A DNA stretch of 64,000 nucleotides, taken from NCBI RefSeq assembly GCF_003626645.1, contig NZ_RBAM01000006.1, positions 372,001 to 436,000 on the forward strand, written 5' to 3'. A program made the translations under genes and the position numbers. The stretch is from Streptomyces klenkii. GTDB taxonomy: Bacteria > Actinomycetota > Actinomycetes > Streptomycetales > Streptomycetaceae. Below the pieces are notes generated by a model. The model ran no database searches. It worked only from the letters and a program-made list of their open reading frames with translations, and was not told the origin of the DNA. Numbering within the stretch: position 1 is the first letter of the stretch; every line of letters starts with the position of its first letter. Positions 1 through 8,512 of the stretch are shown piece by piece.

Positions 1-105
1 CACGCTCTCCGACGCGGCGGCCGAGCCCTTCGTGCCCCCCTCTTCGACCGGCGACACGAGCGGCTCACCGGTCCCCTCCGTCACCTGGTTCACGTCTTGC
101 GACAC
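1..105 (-). CDS. Partial gene, N-terminal 35 codons only, function unknown
   Basis: Only the first 35 codons lie inside the window, so no function can be assigned. On the minus strand a GTG start is preceded by a full Shine-Dalgarno AGGAGG with a five-base spacer, and the frame stays open to the window edge. The peptide begins MSQDVNQVTEGTGEPL. It is acidic and Ser/Gly/Glu-rich, with no signal peptide or membrane segment so far, as in the cytosolic leader of many transporters. It is transcribed divergently from the TetR gene across about 65 bases, so by position it is the most likely target of that repressor (inference). Confidence 0.6.
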   Translation of the reverse strand, partial: MSQDVNQVTEGTGEPLVSPVEEGGTKGSAAASESV

Positions 106-145
106 AACGGCCTCCTAAGTTTCGTTCCGTTCCGGGACGTAATTA

Positions 146-161
146 ATAGCAGATTACCTAT
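146..161. promoter_or_regulatory. Candidate operator ATAG-N8-CTAT upstream of tetR
   Basis: The inverted repeat ATAG-CAGATTAC-CTAT sits in an AT-rich patch between the divergent first gene and tetR. The same pattern recurs at 9671-9686 in front of the MFS exporter, with the flanking A and the central ATT also conserved. It overlaps the likely tetR -10 hexamer TATACT (159-164), so a bound repressor would block tetR transcription. Either the TetR or the ArsR protein of this locus could be the ligand-responsive binder; the sequence alone does not decide. Confidence 0.55.
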
Positions 162-164
162 ACT
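159..164 (+). promoter_or_regulatory. Likely -10 element of a leaderless tetR promoter
   Basis: TATACT matches five of six bases of the sigma-70 (HrdB-type) -10 consensus and ends seven bases before the ATG of tetR. A transcript from here would start at or next to the start codon, so the mRNA would be leaderless, which is common in Streptomyces. This agrees with the absence of a Shine-Dalgarno sequence before the ATG. No good -35 hexamer was seen. Confidence 0.45.
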
Positions 165-170
165 GACCGC

Positions 171-836
171 ATGGTGAACACCCCGAACGGCGCGGTGGCC
201 GAAGAACGCGAAGCCGGTCAGCAGCGCACAGGCAGGCCGCGGGACGGCCGCATCGACGCAGCCGTGCCCGCCGCGGTGATGGAGCTCCTCAACGAGTCGG
301 GCTACGGGAACCTGACGCTCGAAGCGGTGGCGGCCCGTGCGGGCACGAGCAAGCCGGCCCTGCGCCGGCGCTGGCAGTCCCGCCAGCACCTGGTCGTGGA
401 CGCGCTGGTCACCACGATGGGCACCACCCCGACCCCCGACACCGGCTGCACCCACTGCGACCTGATCGCCGGGATCGGCACCCTCAGCCAGGCCTTCGGC
501 ACCGCGCTCGGGCGGCGCGTGCTGCCCGCCCTGGTGGCCGACCTCGCCGACCAGCCGGAGCTGGACGCCCTCTTCCTGGAGCGCTTCTTCCACCCGCGGC
601 GGGCCTCGACGGCCGAGGCGCTGCGGCGCGGCATCCGGCGGGGGGACATCCGCCCCGACGCGGACATCGACCTGCTGCTGGACATGCTCGCGTCCAGCAC
701 GTACTACCGGGTGCTCTTCGGGCACCTGCCGGTGACCGCGACGCTCGCGGAGGACGTGGTCGAGGTCGTCCTGAAGGGCGTGGCGACCGGCACCTGGCGC
801 GAGAGGCACCGGCACGGGGTCTTCGACGGGTTCTGA
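171..836 (+). CDS. TetR/AcrR-family transcriptional repressor
   Basis: A 221-residue TetR-type regulator. A basic N-terminal extension (residues 1-26) precedes the DNA-binding domain, with the helix-turn-helix around residues 47-70 (LTLEAVAARAGTSKPALRRRW). The rest is an all-helical ligand-binding and dimerisation domain of the tetracycline-repressor C-terminal type. The ATG has no upstream Shine-Dalgarno sequence, but TATACT ends seven bases before it, fitting a leaderless message. TetR proteins normally repress a divergent neighbour and themselves until a small molecule binds. Here the divergent partner starts at position 105, and the same candidate operator also precedes the MFS exporter at 9709. 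A role in sensing the product of the adjacent cluster is therefore plausible but inferred. Confidence 0.88.
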   Translation: MVNTPNGAVAEEREAGQQRTGRPRDGRIDAAVPAAVMELLNESGYGNLTLEAVAARAGTSKPALRRRWQSRQHLVVDALVTTMGTTPTPDTGCTHCDLIAGIGTLSQAFGTALGRRVLPALVADLADQPELDALFLERFFHPRRASTAEALRRGIRRGDIRPDADIDLLLDMLASSTYYRVLFGHLPVTATLAEDVVEVVLKGVATGTWRERHRHGVFDGF

Positions 837-911
837 CGCGCGGGGTTCCCGCAAGGGACGGGGGGCCGGGCGCCGTGACGGCCCGGCAGGTACGAGGGGA
901 GGGAGAGACTG

Positions 912-3761
912 TTGCTGAGCCGCGACAGCGAAATGACGGCCCTGGACGGGGCCTTGTCCGCAGCGGAGGCCGGCATGGGGGCCAGCCTGCTGCTGGAGGG
1001 GGGCATCGGAACCGGCAAGTCGCACCTGGTGCGGGCCGCACTGAGGACCGCCCGGAGCAGGGGCTTCGGGACGGTCTCCGCACGCGCCAGGCCCGGCGAG
1101 CGGAGCCGGGCCCACGGCGTCCTGCACCAGATACGCGACCAGCTGCTGTGCCTGCTCGGGAAGGCCTGGCCGCAGGACGACCCGGACGACGGGGACGCGG
1201 AGGCCGCCGGGATGCACCGGCTGATCACCGCCGCCACGGCCGGCTCGCCCCTGCTCATCGCGATCGACGACCTCCAGTGGACGGACACCCCGTCGCTGCG
1301 CTGGCTCGGCTATCTGACGGCCCGCCTGGAAGGCCTGCCGGTCTTCCTGCTGGCCACCCTCGGCGTGGACCGCCCCGGCCCGGCGGGCGAGGGGGCCGGG
1401 CAGCAGGGCGCCGAGTCCCCCGCCGGGATCGCCTCCTTCTTCCACCGCCGCGCGGTGCTCCAGGGCCTCAACTCCGACAGCGTCGGCTATCTGCTGTCCT
1501 CCTTCACCGGCGAGCTCGCGGACCCCGGCCTCGTCCACGCCTGCCGCACGGCCACCGGCGGCAATCCGCTGCTGCTCCAGGCACTGCTGCGCGAGCTGCG
1601 GCGCACGGGCCTCGCGCCGGGCGTCGTCTCCGCGGACCGGGTGGCCGGGCTGGGCCCGGTGGAGATCGCCGAGACCCTCCTGACCCGGCTCGACGGCGGC
1701 TCGCCCGAGGCCGGCGCGGTGCTCGACGCCGTGTCGGTCGTCGCGCCCGCGGCGAGCGGCCCGCTCGTCGCCCGGCTCGCCGGCATCGGCGACGGCGAGG
1801 CCGCCGACCTGCTGTACCGGCTCGTGCACTGGGGCATCCTGACGGAGGATCAAGACGGCTTCGGCTTCGCCCAGCCGCTGGTCATGGCCTCCTTCCGGGC
1901 CCGGATGCCGCCCAGCGAGCGGGCCCGGCTGCACGCGGAGGCCGCCCGTGCCCTCTACGCGAACAGCGCCCCCCGCGAGCGCATCACCGCGCACCTGCTC
2001 TCCGCCGCTCCCCTCGGCGAGCGCTGGGCGCTGCGGCTGCTGGTGGACGCGGCCGACGCGGCGCTCGCGGGCGGCGCCCTCGCCCGGGCCCGGGTCTGCC
2101 TGGAGCGCGGCCTCGCCGAGTGCGGGCCGGAGGAGGAGCCCGGGCTGCTGCGCCGGCTCGGCCACATCGAGCTGGCCGACGGCCCCGAGCCCGCGGTCGC
2201 CCGGCTGCGCCGCACCGTCGGCCTCATCCAGGGCGGCACCGAGCACCGCGCCATGGCCCTGCTGGACCTGGCGCAGGCCGCCGCCATGACCGGCGACGTG
2301 CCCGAAGCCCTGCGGATCGTCGAGGAGGAGGCCGGCGAGCTGGAGCGCTCCGGCGCCCCGAAGGAGCTGCGGGCGGGCTTCCGCGCCGTACGCGGCCTGC
2401 TGGAGCTCCTCGAAGGCCGCGGCGCGCGGCCGAGGCCGTCCTGTGCGCCGGCGTCGTCGTTCCCCGCGCAGCTGAGCGAGGTCGCCCGCTGCCCGTGGGT
2501 GCGCCGCGCCGAGGCCGCGGCACAGGCCATGGGCGCGCAGTGGAGCGGCACGCAGCGGGCCGAGGCGGTCCAGCAGGCCCGCCTCGCGCTCGGCGAACCG
2601 GTCACCACCGTCAACGACCACGCCCTGATGCGCCTCGGCCTCGTCCTCGTCCTGGCTCGCTCGGGCGCCGTGGAGGAGGCCCTGGAGCACGGCGCGGCCC
2701 TGCTCACCGCGGCGACCGAGGAGGGCTCGCGCACCGTGGCGGCGCTCGCCCGCGCGGTGCTCGCCGAATGCGCCTTCCGCGCGGGCCGCCTGACGGAGTC
2801 CCTGGAGGCCGCGCAGGGCGTGCTGGAGCGGGGCCCGGAGCCGGCCGGGCGCGAGTGGCTGGGCTCCGGCACGGCCCGCGGCTGGCTGGGCAGCGCCCTG
2901 TACGAGTCCGGTGACCTCGACCAGGCGCAGCGGGTCCTCCTGGAGGCCGGGCTGGAGAGCGCGGTGCCCGCCGTGACCCTGCCCGGGCTGCTCTTCCACC
3001 GCGGCCGGCTGCAAGTCGCGCTGGGCCGGGTCGGGCCCGGGCTGGCGGACCTGGAGGAGTGCGGGCGGCTGCTGCTGCACCGCGGCTGGACCAACCCGGC
3101 GCTGTGGCCCTGGCGTTCCGAGGCGGCCCTGGCGCACGCCCGGCTGGGCGACGAGGACACGGGCCGGCGGCTCGTCCAGCAGGAGCTGGCTCTCGCGCGG
3201 GAGTTCGGCGCGCCCCACGCCGTCGGCATCGCCCTGCGCGCCGCGGGCCTGCTCGGGCCCGGCGAGGAGCGGGCGGCGGTCCTCGCCGAGTCCGCCCAGC
3301 TGCTGCGGGAGGCGGGCGCCGCCCTCGACGAGGCGCGGGTGCTGCGCGACCTGGGCCGCGAGCTGATGCGGACCCGCAAGACGCGGCAGGCGCGGGAGCA
3401 CCTGCGGACCGCGGCCGCCCTGGCCGAGAAGTGCGGGGCGCACGTCCTCGTGCAGGAGCTGCGCCAGGACATGGTCGAGGCCGGTGCCCGCCCGCGCCGC
3501 GACACCGAGATCGGCCCCGCCTCCCTCACCCCCGCCGAGCGCCGCACCGCGCTGCTCGCCGCGGAAGGACTCACGAACAAGGAGATCGCCGGGCGGCTGT
3601 ACGTGACGCGGCGCACCGTGGAGATGCACCTGAGCCGGGTCTACCGCAAGCTGTCGATCTCCGACCGCCGCGCGCTGAGCCTGGCGGCGGACGACGAGCG
3701 GCTGGCGCCCGCGGCGTGCCTGCACCTGCCCGAGCACGAGGCCGCCGAGTCCTGCGCCTGA
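912..3761 (+). CDS. Large LuxR-family ATPase regulator (LAL)
   Basis: A 949-residue LAL (MalT-like) regulator, probably the cluster-situated activator. The AAA/STAND ATPase at the N-terminus has an intact Walker A, GGIGTGKS (residues 30-37), and a Walker B-like segment LLIAIDDLQW near residue 115. The long helical middle resembles TPR repeats. The C-terminal LuxR helix-turn-helix lies around residues 880-935 (LTNKEIAGRLYVTRRTVEMH). The start is TTG, chosen because GGAGGGAGA lies just upstream and the peptide begins with the usual LSRDSEM...L motif. A strong hairpin follows the stop at once, so the downstream methyltransferase operon has its own promoter. Such proteins usually switch on antibiotic operons when ATP and an effector are bound. 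Confidence 0.9.
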   Translation: MLSRDSEMTALDGALSAAEAGMGASLLLEGGIGTGKSHLVRAALRTARSRGFGTVSARARPGERSRAHGVLHQIRDQLLCLLGKAWPQDDPDDGDAEAAGMHRLITAATAGSPLLIAIDDLQWTDTPSLRWLGYLTARLEGLPVFLLATLGVDRPGPAGEGAGQQGAESPAGIASFFHRRAVLQGLNSDSVGYLLSSFTGELADPGLVHACRTATGGNPLLLQALLRELRRTGLAPGVVSADRVAGLGPVEIAETLLTRLDGGSPEAGAVLDAVSVVAPAASGPLVARLAGIGDGEAADLLYRLVHWGILTEDQDGFGFAQPLVMASFRARMPPSERARLHAEAARALYANSAPRERITAHLLSAAPLGERWALRLLVDAADAALAGGALARARVCLERGLAECGPEEEPGLLRRLGHIELADGPEPAVARLRRTVGLIQGGTEHRAMALLDLAQAAAMTGDVPEALRIVEEEAGELERSGAPKELRAGFRAVRGLLELLEGRGARPRPSCAPASSFPAQLSEVARCPWVRRAEAAAQAMGAQWSGTQRAEAVQQARLALGEPVTTVNDHALMRLGLVLVLARSGAVEEALEHGAALLTAATEEGSRTVAALARAVLAECAFRAGRLTESLEAAQGVLERGPEPAGREWLGSGTARGWLGSALYESGDLDQAQRVLLEAGLESAVPAVTLPGLLFHRGRLQVALGRVGPGLADLEECGRLLLHRGWTNPALWPWRSEAALAHARLGDEDTGRRLVQQELALAREFGAPHAVGIALRAAGLLGPGEERAAVLAESAQLLREAGAALDEARVLRDLGRELMRTRKTRQAREHLRTAAALAEKCGAHVLVQELRQDMVEAGARPRRDTEIGPASLTPAERRTALLAAEGLTNKEIAGRLYVTRRTVEMHLSRVYRKLSISDRRALSLAADDERLAPAACLHLPEHEAAESCA

Positions 3762-3802
3762 CGCGTGCCGCCGCCCGCGGGCGCCCCGGGCGGCGGCACG
3801 CG
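3762..3802 (+). terminator. Intrinsic terminator after the LAL regulator
   Basis: A perfect 15-bp stem (CGCGTGCCGCCGCCC pairing with its complement at 3788-3802) around an 11-base loop begins directly after the TGA. There is no T-run, as is usual for Streptomyces terminators. Confidence 0.7.
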
Positions 3803-3880
3803 CTCCGGCCTGCGCCCGCGGGCGGCCGGCTGTCGTCTCGGTACCGGCACCCAAACGCTACGGGCTGCTCCGTGATCCGT

Positions 3881-3921
3881 AACTCCGGTGCGGGGCAGGA
3901 ATCTGGAAGCCTCAACTCCGG
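3881..3921. repeat. Spaced direct repeat AACTCCGG upstream of the methyltransferase operon
   Basis: The octamer AACTCCGG occurs at 3881-3888 and again at 3914-3921. The 33-base period is close to three helical turns, and both copies lie before the first gene of the operon at 3949. Same-face repeats of this kind are plausible sites for an activator such as the LAL protein. No clear -35/-10 pair was recognised in the 146 bases after the terminator. Confidence 0.3.
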
Positions 3922-3948
3922 GCGATCCGGAAGAAGGTGAGGCGCCCC

Positions 3949-4743
3949 ATGACCGACGCAGCGGACGGCAGCGCAGTGCGCCCGTCCCACGACGACTTGC
4001 AGTACGACCGGATCGGCGAGGACTACGAGCTGTCCAAGCTGCTGCCGCTGACGATGTACGTGGAACGGCCCAGCGTGCTGGGCCTGCTGGCGGACGTCCG
4101 CGGCAAGAGCGTGCTCGACCTCGCCTGCGGCACGGGGGTCTACACCCGGCACGCCCGCCGGCTGGGGGCGGAGCGCGTGCTGGGCGTGGACATCTCCCCG
4201 AAGATGATCGAGGCCTGCCGGGCGGCGGAGGAGCGCGCGCGGCTCGGCGTCGAGTACGCCGTGGGCGACGCGTCCGCGTTACCGCGGCTCGGCGAGTTCG
4301 ACGTGCTGCTCGCCGCGTACCTGTTCAACTACGCCGCCTCGCCGGAGGCGCTGGAGGGCATGGCCCGCAACTGCGCCCGCAACCTGCGCCCGGGGGGCGC
4401 CCTGCGGGCCTTCGTCGCCCACCCGGACTTCGACTTCGGCCACCCGCTGCCGGAGCGCTACGGCTTCTCCTTCGAGCGGGAGCCGGACCCGGCGCACGAC
4501 GGCCGGATCCGCGTCACCGCGCACACCGACCCCCGGGTCAGCTTCTGCGCCTACCTGCCCTCCGGCCGGGCCTTCGAGGAGGCCTTCGCCGCCGCCGGCT
4601 TCCGCGACTGCGCGTGGGAGCCGGTGCGGCTGTCCGTCGAAGGGGAGCTGGAACACGGGCCCGCCTACTGGGACGACTTCCGGGCCAACCCGCCGTGGGC
4701 GGTCTTCCGCTGCGTCAAGCGCACCGAGGGCAGCGCCGGATGA
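3949..4743 (+). CDS. ToxA-like SAM-dependent N-methyltransferase (first copy)
   Basis: A 264-residue class I SAM methyltransferase. Motif I is LDLACGTG (residues 56-63) and the acidic SAM-ribose residue lies in GVDISPKM (about 79-86). With the second copy at 8513 it shares the N-terminal YDxIG, the segment AAYLFNYA, and a C-terminal AYWDDFRANPP. These are features of the ToxA family, which methylates the pyrimido-triazine ring in toxoflavin formation. Start: AAGGTGAGG precedes this ATG by eight bases; a GTG four codons upstream lacks spacing to an SD. Codon 111 is TTA (4279-4281), rare in Streptomyces and read by the bldA tRNA. The stop overlaps the next start (ATGA), so translation is coupled. 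Substrate is inferred. Confidence 0.82.
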   Translation: MTDAADGSAVRPSHDDLQYDRIGEDYELSKLLPLTMYVERPSVLGLLADVRGKSVLDLACGTGVYTRHARRLGAERVLGVDISPKMIEACRAAEERARLGVEYAVGDASALPRLGEFDVLLAAYLFNYAASPEALEGMARNCARNLRPGGALRAFVAHPDFDFGHPLPERYGFSFEREPDPAHDGRIRVTAHTDPRVSFCAYLPSGRAFEEAFAAAGFRDCAWEPVRLSVEGELEHGPAYWDDFRANPPWAVFRCVKRTEGSAG

Positions 4744-5651
4744 GCCTGCCGGCCACCATGGACTTCCTCCTGCCCGACCGCCTGGACGACGCGCTGGACG
4801 CGCTGGCCGCCCGGCCCGGCACGCTGCCCGTGGCCGGCGGCACCGACGTCATGGTGCGGCTGTCCCGGGGCCGGGAGCGCCCGCCCGCCGCCGTCGACCT
4901 CACCCGGATCCCCTGCCTGGCCCGCTGGGAGCGCGAGGCGGGCGTCGTCCGGCTCGGCGCGGCCGTGCCCTACACCCGGCTCGCCGACGAGCTCGCCGGT
5001 CCGCTGCCCGGACTCGCGGCCGCGGCCCGCACGGTGGGCTCCCGCCAGATCCGCAACCGCGGCACCGTGGGCGGCGCCCTCGGCACCGCCTGGGCCGCCG
5101 GCGACGTCCACCCCATGCTGCTGGCGTTGGGCGCGGAGGTGGAGCTGGTGTCCGCGCGCGGCGCCCGGCGGGTGCCGGTGCGGGAGTTCTACACCGGCCC
5201 GGGCCGCACGGTCCGCGCGCCGGACGAGCTGATCCGCGCCGTGCGGGTGCCCGAGGCGGAGGGGCCGCAGAGCTACGCCAAGGCGGGGCGGCGCGGCGCC
5301 CTGGTGGTGGCGACCTGTTCCTTCGCGGCGGCTCTGTGGCCCTCCCGGGGCACGGTGGGCACCGGCATCGGCGGGGCGGCGGACACGCCCCTGCCCGCGC
5401 TCGAAGCCGAGCGGTTCGTGGCCGGGGAGCTCGCCGGACGGCGGCTGTGGCAGTCCCTGGAGCCGCTCCCGGACGGCGTCCTGACCCGCTTCGGCGAGCT
5501 GGCCGCCGCGGCGGTCTCCCCCGCCGACGACGTGCGCGGCTCGGCCGCCTACCGCCGGCACGCGGTGGCCGTGCTGGCCCGCCGGGCCCTCGGCTGGGTG
5601 TGGGACGACTACCGCGCGGACGCGCGCGCGAAGGAGGAGACGTGCGCCTGA
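4740..5651 (+). CDS. Molybdenum hydroxylase, FAD-binding medium subunit
   Basis: A 303-residue CoxM/xanthine-dehydrogenase-type FAD subunit. The flavin-binding loop AGGTD is at residues 32-36, and the second FAD contact region lies around NRGTVGGALGTAWAAGD (about 100-120), followed by the CO-dehydrogenase flavoprotein C-terminal domain. In the heterotrimer this subunit takes electrons from the 2Fe-2S subunit and passes them to NAD+ or oxygen. ATGA overlap with the methyltransferase upstream and a 10-base overlap with the Fe-S subunit downstream show one translationally coupled operon. In an azapteridine pathway such an enzyme could oxidise or hydroxylate the triazine or pyrimidine ring; purine oxidation remains an alternative. 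Confidence 0.85.
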   Translation: MSLPATMDFLLPDRLDDALDALAARPGTLPVAGGTDVMVRLSRGRERPPAAVDLTRIPCLARWEREAGVVRLGAAVPYTRLADELAGPLPGLAAAARTVGSRQIRNRGTVGGALGTAWAAGDVHPMLLALGAEVELVSARGARRVPVREFYTGPGRTVRAPDELIRAVRVPEAEGPQSYAKAGRRGALVVATCSFAAALWPSRGTVGTGIGGAADTPLPALEAERFVAGELAGRRLWQSLEPLPDGVLTRFGELAAAAVSPADDVRGSAAYRRHAVAVLARRALGWVWDDYRADARAKEETCA

Positions 5652-6124
5652 CGCTGACGGTCAACGGCGAGCGGCACGACATCGACGCCGTCGCCGGGAC
5701 CGAGAGCCTGCTGTCCGTCCTGCGGCGGCGCCTGGGCCTGTCCGGCGCGAAGAACGCCTGCGAGCAGGGCCAGTGCGGCTCCTGCTCGGTCCACCTGGAC
5801 GGCGTGCTGGTGTGCGCGTGCCTGGTGCCCGCGCCCCAGGCCCACGGCCGGAGCGTGGAGACGGTCGAGGGCCTGGCCGGCGAGGACGGGCCGCACCCGG
5901 TGCAGGAGGCGTTCCTCGCCTGCGGCGCCGTGCAGTGCGGCTTCTGCACCCCCGGCATGCTCAAGTCCACCGAGGACCTGCTGCGCCGCTGCCCCGACCC
6001 CGGCGAGGCCGAGATCAAGGACGCCCTCGCGGGGAACCTGTGCCGCTGCACGGGCTACGGGCACATCCTCGACGCCGTCCGCCTGGCCGCCGCCCGCACG
6101 CGCGCCCTGGAGGCCCGCCCGTGA
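5642..6124 (+). CDS. Molybdenum hydroxylase, [2Fe-2S] small subunit
   Basis: A 160-residue CoxS-type iron-sulfur subunit. The plant-ferredoxin cluster is held by Cys40, Cys45, Cys48 and Cys60 (CEQGQCGSC...C). The second cluster, in the helical [2Fe-2S]-binding domain, is held by Cys99, Cys102, Cys134 and Cys136 (CGFC and CRC). All eight ligands are present. The GTG start is backed by AAGGAGGAGA just upstream, inside the end of the preceding gene. The stop overlaps the GTG of the large subunit (GTGA). It relays electrons from the Mo site to FAD. Confidence 0.92.
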   Translation: MRLTLTVNGERHDIDAVAGTESLLSVLRRRLGLSGAKNACEQGQCGSCSVHLDGVLVCACLVPAPQAHGRSVETVEGLAGEDGPHPVQEAFLACGAVQCGFCTPGMLKSTEDLLRRCPDPGEAEIKDALAGNLCRCTGYGHILDAVRLAAARTRALEARP

Positions 6125-8448
6125 CCCCGAACGCCCCCGATTCGTATGCCGCGACCTCCTGTCGCACGCCCGGGACCGTCGGCGACAGCGCCCCCCGCCC
6201 GGACGGGCCGCTGAAGGTCCGCGGCGCCTTCGCCTACTCCTCCGACCTGGAGGCCGAGGACATGCTGTGGGGCACCACGCTCCGCAGCCCCCACCCGCGC
6301 GCCCGCATCCTCTCCGTCGACACCGCCGCGGCGCTCGCCCTGCCCGGCGTCCACGCGGTGCTGACCCACCGCGACGTGCCCGGCCGCAACCTGCACGGCT
6401 CGATGGTCGTCGACCAGCCGGTGCTCGCCGTCGACACCGTGCGCTACGAGGGCGAGCCGGTCGCCGTCGTGGCCGCCGAGGACCCGGAGACGGCCCGCCG
6501 CGCCGCCGAGCTGGTGCGCGTCGCCTACGAGGTGCTCCCGCCGGTCACCGACGCCGAGGCCGCCCTCACCCCGGACTCCCCCGCCGTGCACGACGGCGGC
6601 AACCTCCTGCGCCACGTCCCGCTGCGCCGCGGCCGCGCCGCGCGCGGCGAGCCGCTCACCGCCGACGTCGTGGTGCGCGGCGTCTACGAGGTCGGCATGC
6701 AGGACCAGGCCTTCCTGGGGCCGGAGTCGGGCCTGGCCGTGCCCGACCCGGACGGCGGGGTGTCCCTGCACGTCGCCACGCAGTGGCTGCACGTGGACCA
6801 CGACCAGGTCGTGGCGGCCCTGGGCCTGCCGCGCGAGAAGGTGCGGCTGCACCTGGCGGGCGTCGGCGGGGCGTTCGGCGCCCGCGAGGACCTGTCGATG
6901 CACGCGCACGCCTGCCTGCTCGCCCTGCGCACCGGCCGCCCGGTGAAGATGTGCTACACTCGCGAGGAGTCCTTCGTCGGCCACGTGCACCGCCACCCGG
7001 CGAAGATGGCCTACGAGCACGGCGCCACCCGCGACGGCCGGCTCGTCTACGTCAAGGCCTCGATCGTCCTGGACGGCGGCGCCTACTCCTCCAGCTCCCC
7101 CGCCGTCGCCGGCACCGTCGCCACCTGCTCCCTCGGCCCGTACGAGGTCCCGGACGCGGAAGTGGACGTGCGCGTCGTCTACACCAACAACCCGCCGTGC
7201 GGGGCGATGCGCGGCTTCGGCGCCGTGCAGTCCTGCTTCGGCTACGAGTCGCAGATGGACCGGCTCGCGCGCGAGCTCGGCATGGACCCGGTGGAGCTGC
7301 GGATCCGCAACGCGGTAGCCGAAGGGTCGGCGGTGGCCAACGGGCAGGTCCTGGACCACCCGGCGCCGGTCGCCGAGCTGCTGCGCCGGGTGCGGGACCG
7401 CCCGATGCCCCCCGCGGCGCCGCCCGAGGGCGCCCACCTGGCCCGTACGGCCTCGCGCGGGGAGTCCGTCGTGCGCGGCGTGGGCTACGCCGTCGGCTTC
7501 AAGAACGTCGGCTTCGTGGAGGGCTTCGACGACTACTCCACCGCCCGGGTCCGGCTGGAGTCCACAGGCGGGCAGGCACGCGCCGTGGTGACCAGCGCGG
7601 CGGCCGAGGTCGGCCAGGGCGTGGTGACCGTGCAGGCCCAGATCGCCCGGACCGAGCTCGGCGTCGAGCAGGTGACGGTGGAGTTCGGGGACAGCTCCTT
7701 CGGCTCGGCCGGGCCCTCCTCGTCCTCCCGCCAGACCTACGTCACCGGCGGCGCCGTCAAGGCGGCCGCGGAGGCCGTCCGGGCCCGCGTCCTGGAACGC
7801 GCGGACCGGCTGCTGGGCCGGCCCGGCACCGCCACCGGTCTGTCCGGCGGCGCGGTCACCGGCCCCGGTGGCCGGGTGCTGTGCAAACTGGCCGACGTGC
7901 TGGGCGACGAGGCCGTCGAGGAGACCGTCGAGTGGCACCACCGGCCCACGTTCCCCCTGGACCCGCACACCGGGCAGGGCGACTCCGTCTTCCAGTTCGC
8001 CTTCGCCGCGCACCGGGCGGTGGTCGACGTGGACACCGAGCTCGGCCTCGTCCGGACGGTCGAGATCGCCACCGCCCAGGACGTCGGCAAGGCCGTCAAC
8101 CCGCAGGCCCTGCTGGGCCAGATCCACGGCGGCACCGTGCAGGGCCTGGGGCTCGCGCTGATGGAGGAGATCCGGACCGAGGGCGGCCTGATGCAGAACC
8201 CGTCCTTCACCGACTACCTCATCCCGACCGTCCACGACGTGCCGCCGATGCACGTCGACGTGCTCGAACTGGCCGACCCGCACGCCCCCTACGGGGTGCG
8301 CGGCGTGGGCGAGCCGCCGAACATCTCCAGCCCGGCCGCGGTCGCCGCCGCCGTCCGGGACGCCACCGGCCTCGACCTGCCGCGCATCCCCCTGCGCCTC
8401 GAAGACGTGGCCGGGCTGACCCGCACGCCCGGCTCCGGGGTGCGGTGA
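6121..8448 (+). CDS. Molybdenum hydroxylase, molybdopterin-binding large subunit
   Basis: A 775-residue CoxL/XdhB-like catalytic subunit. An N-terminal aldehyde oxidase/xanthine dehydrogenase a/b hammerhead domain (about 25-150) is followed by the molybdopterin cofactor-binding domain. Visible cofactor contacts are GGAFGARED (about 250), the arginine loop AMRGFGAVQ (about 363) and EVGQG (near 500). The catalytic base is Glu731 in GVGEPPN. These enzymes insert water-derived oxygen next to ring nitrogens or dehydrogenate N-heterocycles and aldehydes. Its place between two ToxA-like methyltransferases suggests a tailoring step on a triazine or pyrimidine intermediate, for example oxidation at the triazine carbon, but the substrate cannot be read from sequence. 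The hydroxylase needs Mo cofactor made elsewhere. Confidence 0.9.
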   Translation: MTPNAPDSYAATSCRTPGTVGDSAPRPDGPLKVRGAFAYSSDLEAEDMLWGTTLRSPHPRARILSVDTAAALALPGVHAVLTHRDVPGRNLHGSMVVDQPVLAVDTVRYEGEPVAVVAAEDPETARRAAELVRVAYEVLPPVTDAEAALTPDSPAVHDGGNLLRHVPLRRGRAARGEPLTADVVVRGVYEVGMQDQAFLGPESGLAVPDPDGGVSLHVATQWLHVDHDQVVAALGLPREKVRLHLAGVGGAFGAREDLSMHAHACLLALRTGRPVKMCYTREESFVGHVHRHPAKMAYEHGATRDGRLVYVKASIVLDGGAYSSSSPAVAGTVATCSLGPYEVPDAEVDVRVVYTNNPPCGAMRGFGAVQSCFGYESQMDRLARELGMDPVELRIRNAVAEGSAVANGQVLDHPAPVAELLRRVRDRPMPPAAPPEGAHLARTASRGESVVRGVGYAVGFKNVGFVEGFDDYSTARVRLESTGGQARAVVTSAAAEVGQGVVTVQAQIARTELGVEQVTVEFGDSSFGSAGPSSSSRQTYVTGGAVKAAAEAVRARVLERADRLLGRPGTATGLSGGAVTGPGGRVLCKLADVLGDEAVEETVEWHHRPTFPLDPHTGQGDSVFQFAFAAHRAVVDVDTELGLVRTVEIATAQDVGKAVNPQALLGQIHGGTVQGLGLALMEEIRTEGGLMQNPSFTDYLIPTVHDVPPMHVDVLELADPHAPYGVRGVGEPPNISSPAAVAAAVRDATGLDLPRIPLRLEDVAGLTRTPGSGVR

Positions 8449-8512
8449 GCGCCGCCACCACCCTCCCCGAGCCGGTCACGGCCGGGGCCCCGCCCACCCG
8501 AGGAGACCCCCC

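Noticed and set aside
90..3854. Long open frame on the minus strand (over 1200 codons) opposite tetR and the first LAL gene
   Set aside because: Low-complexity Arg/Gly/Ala-rich translation with no domain. It is a GC-rich antisense shadow of two well-supported genes.
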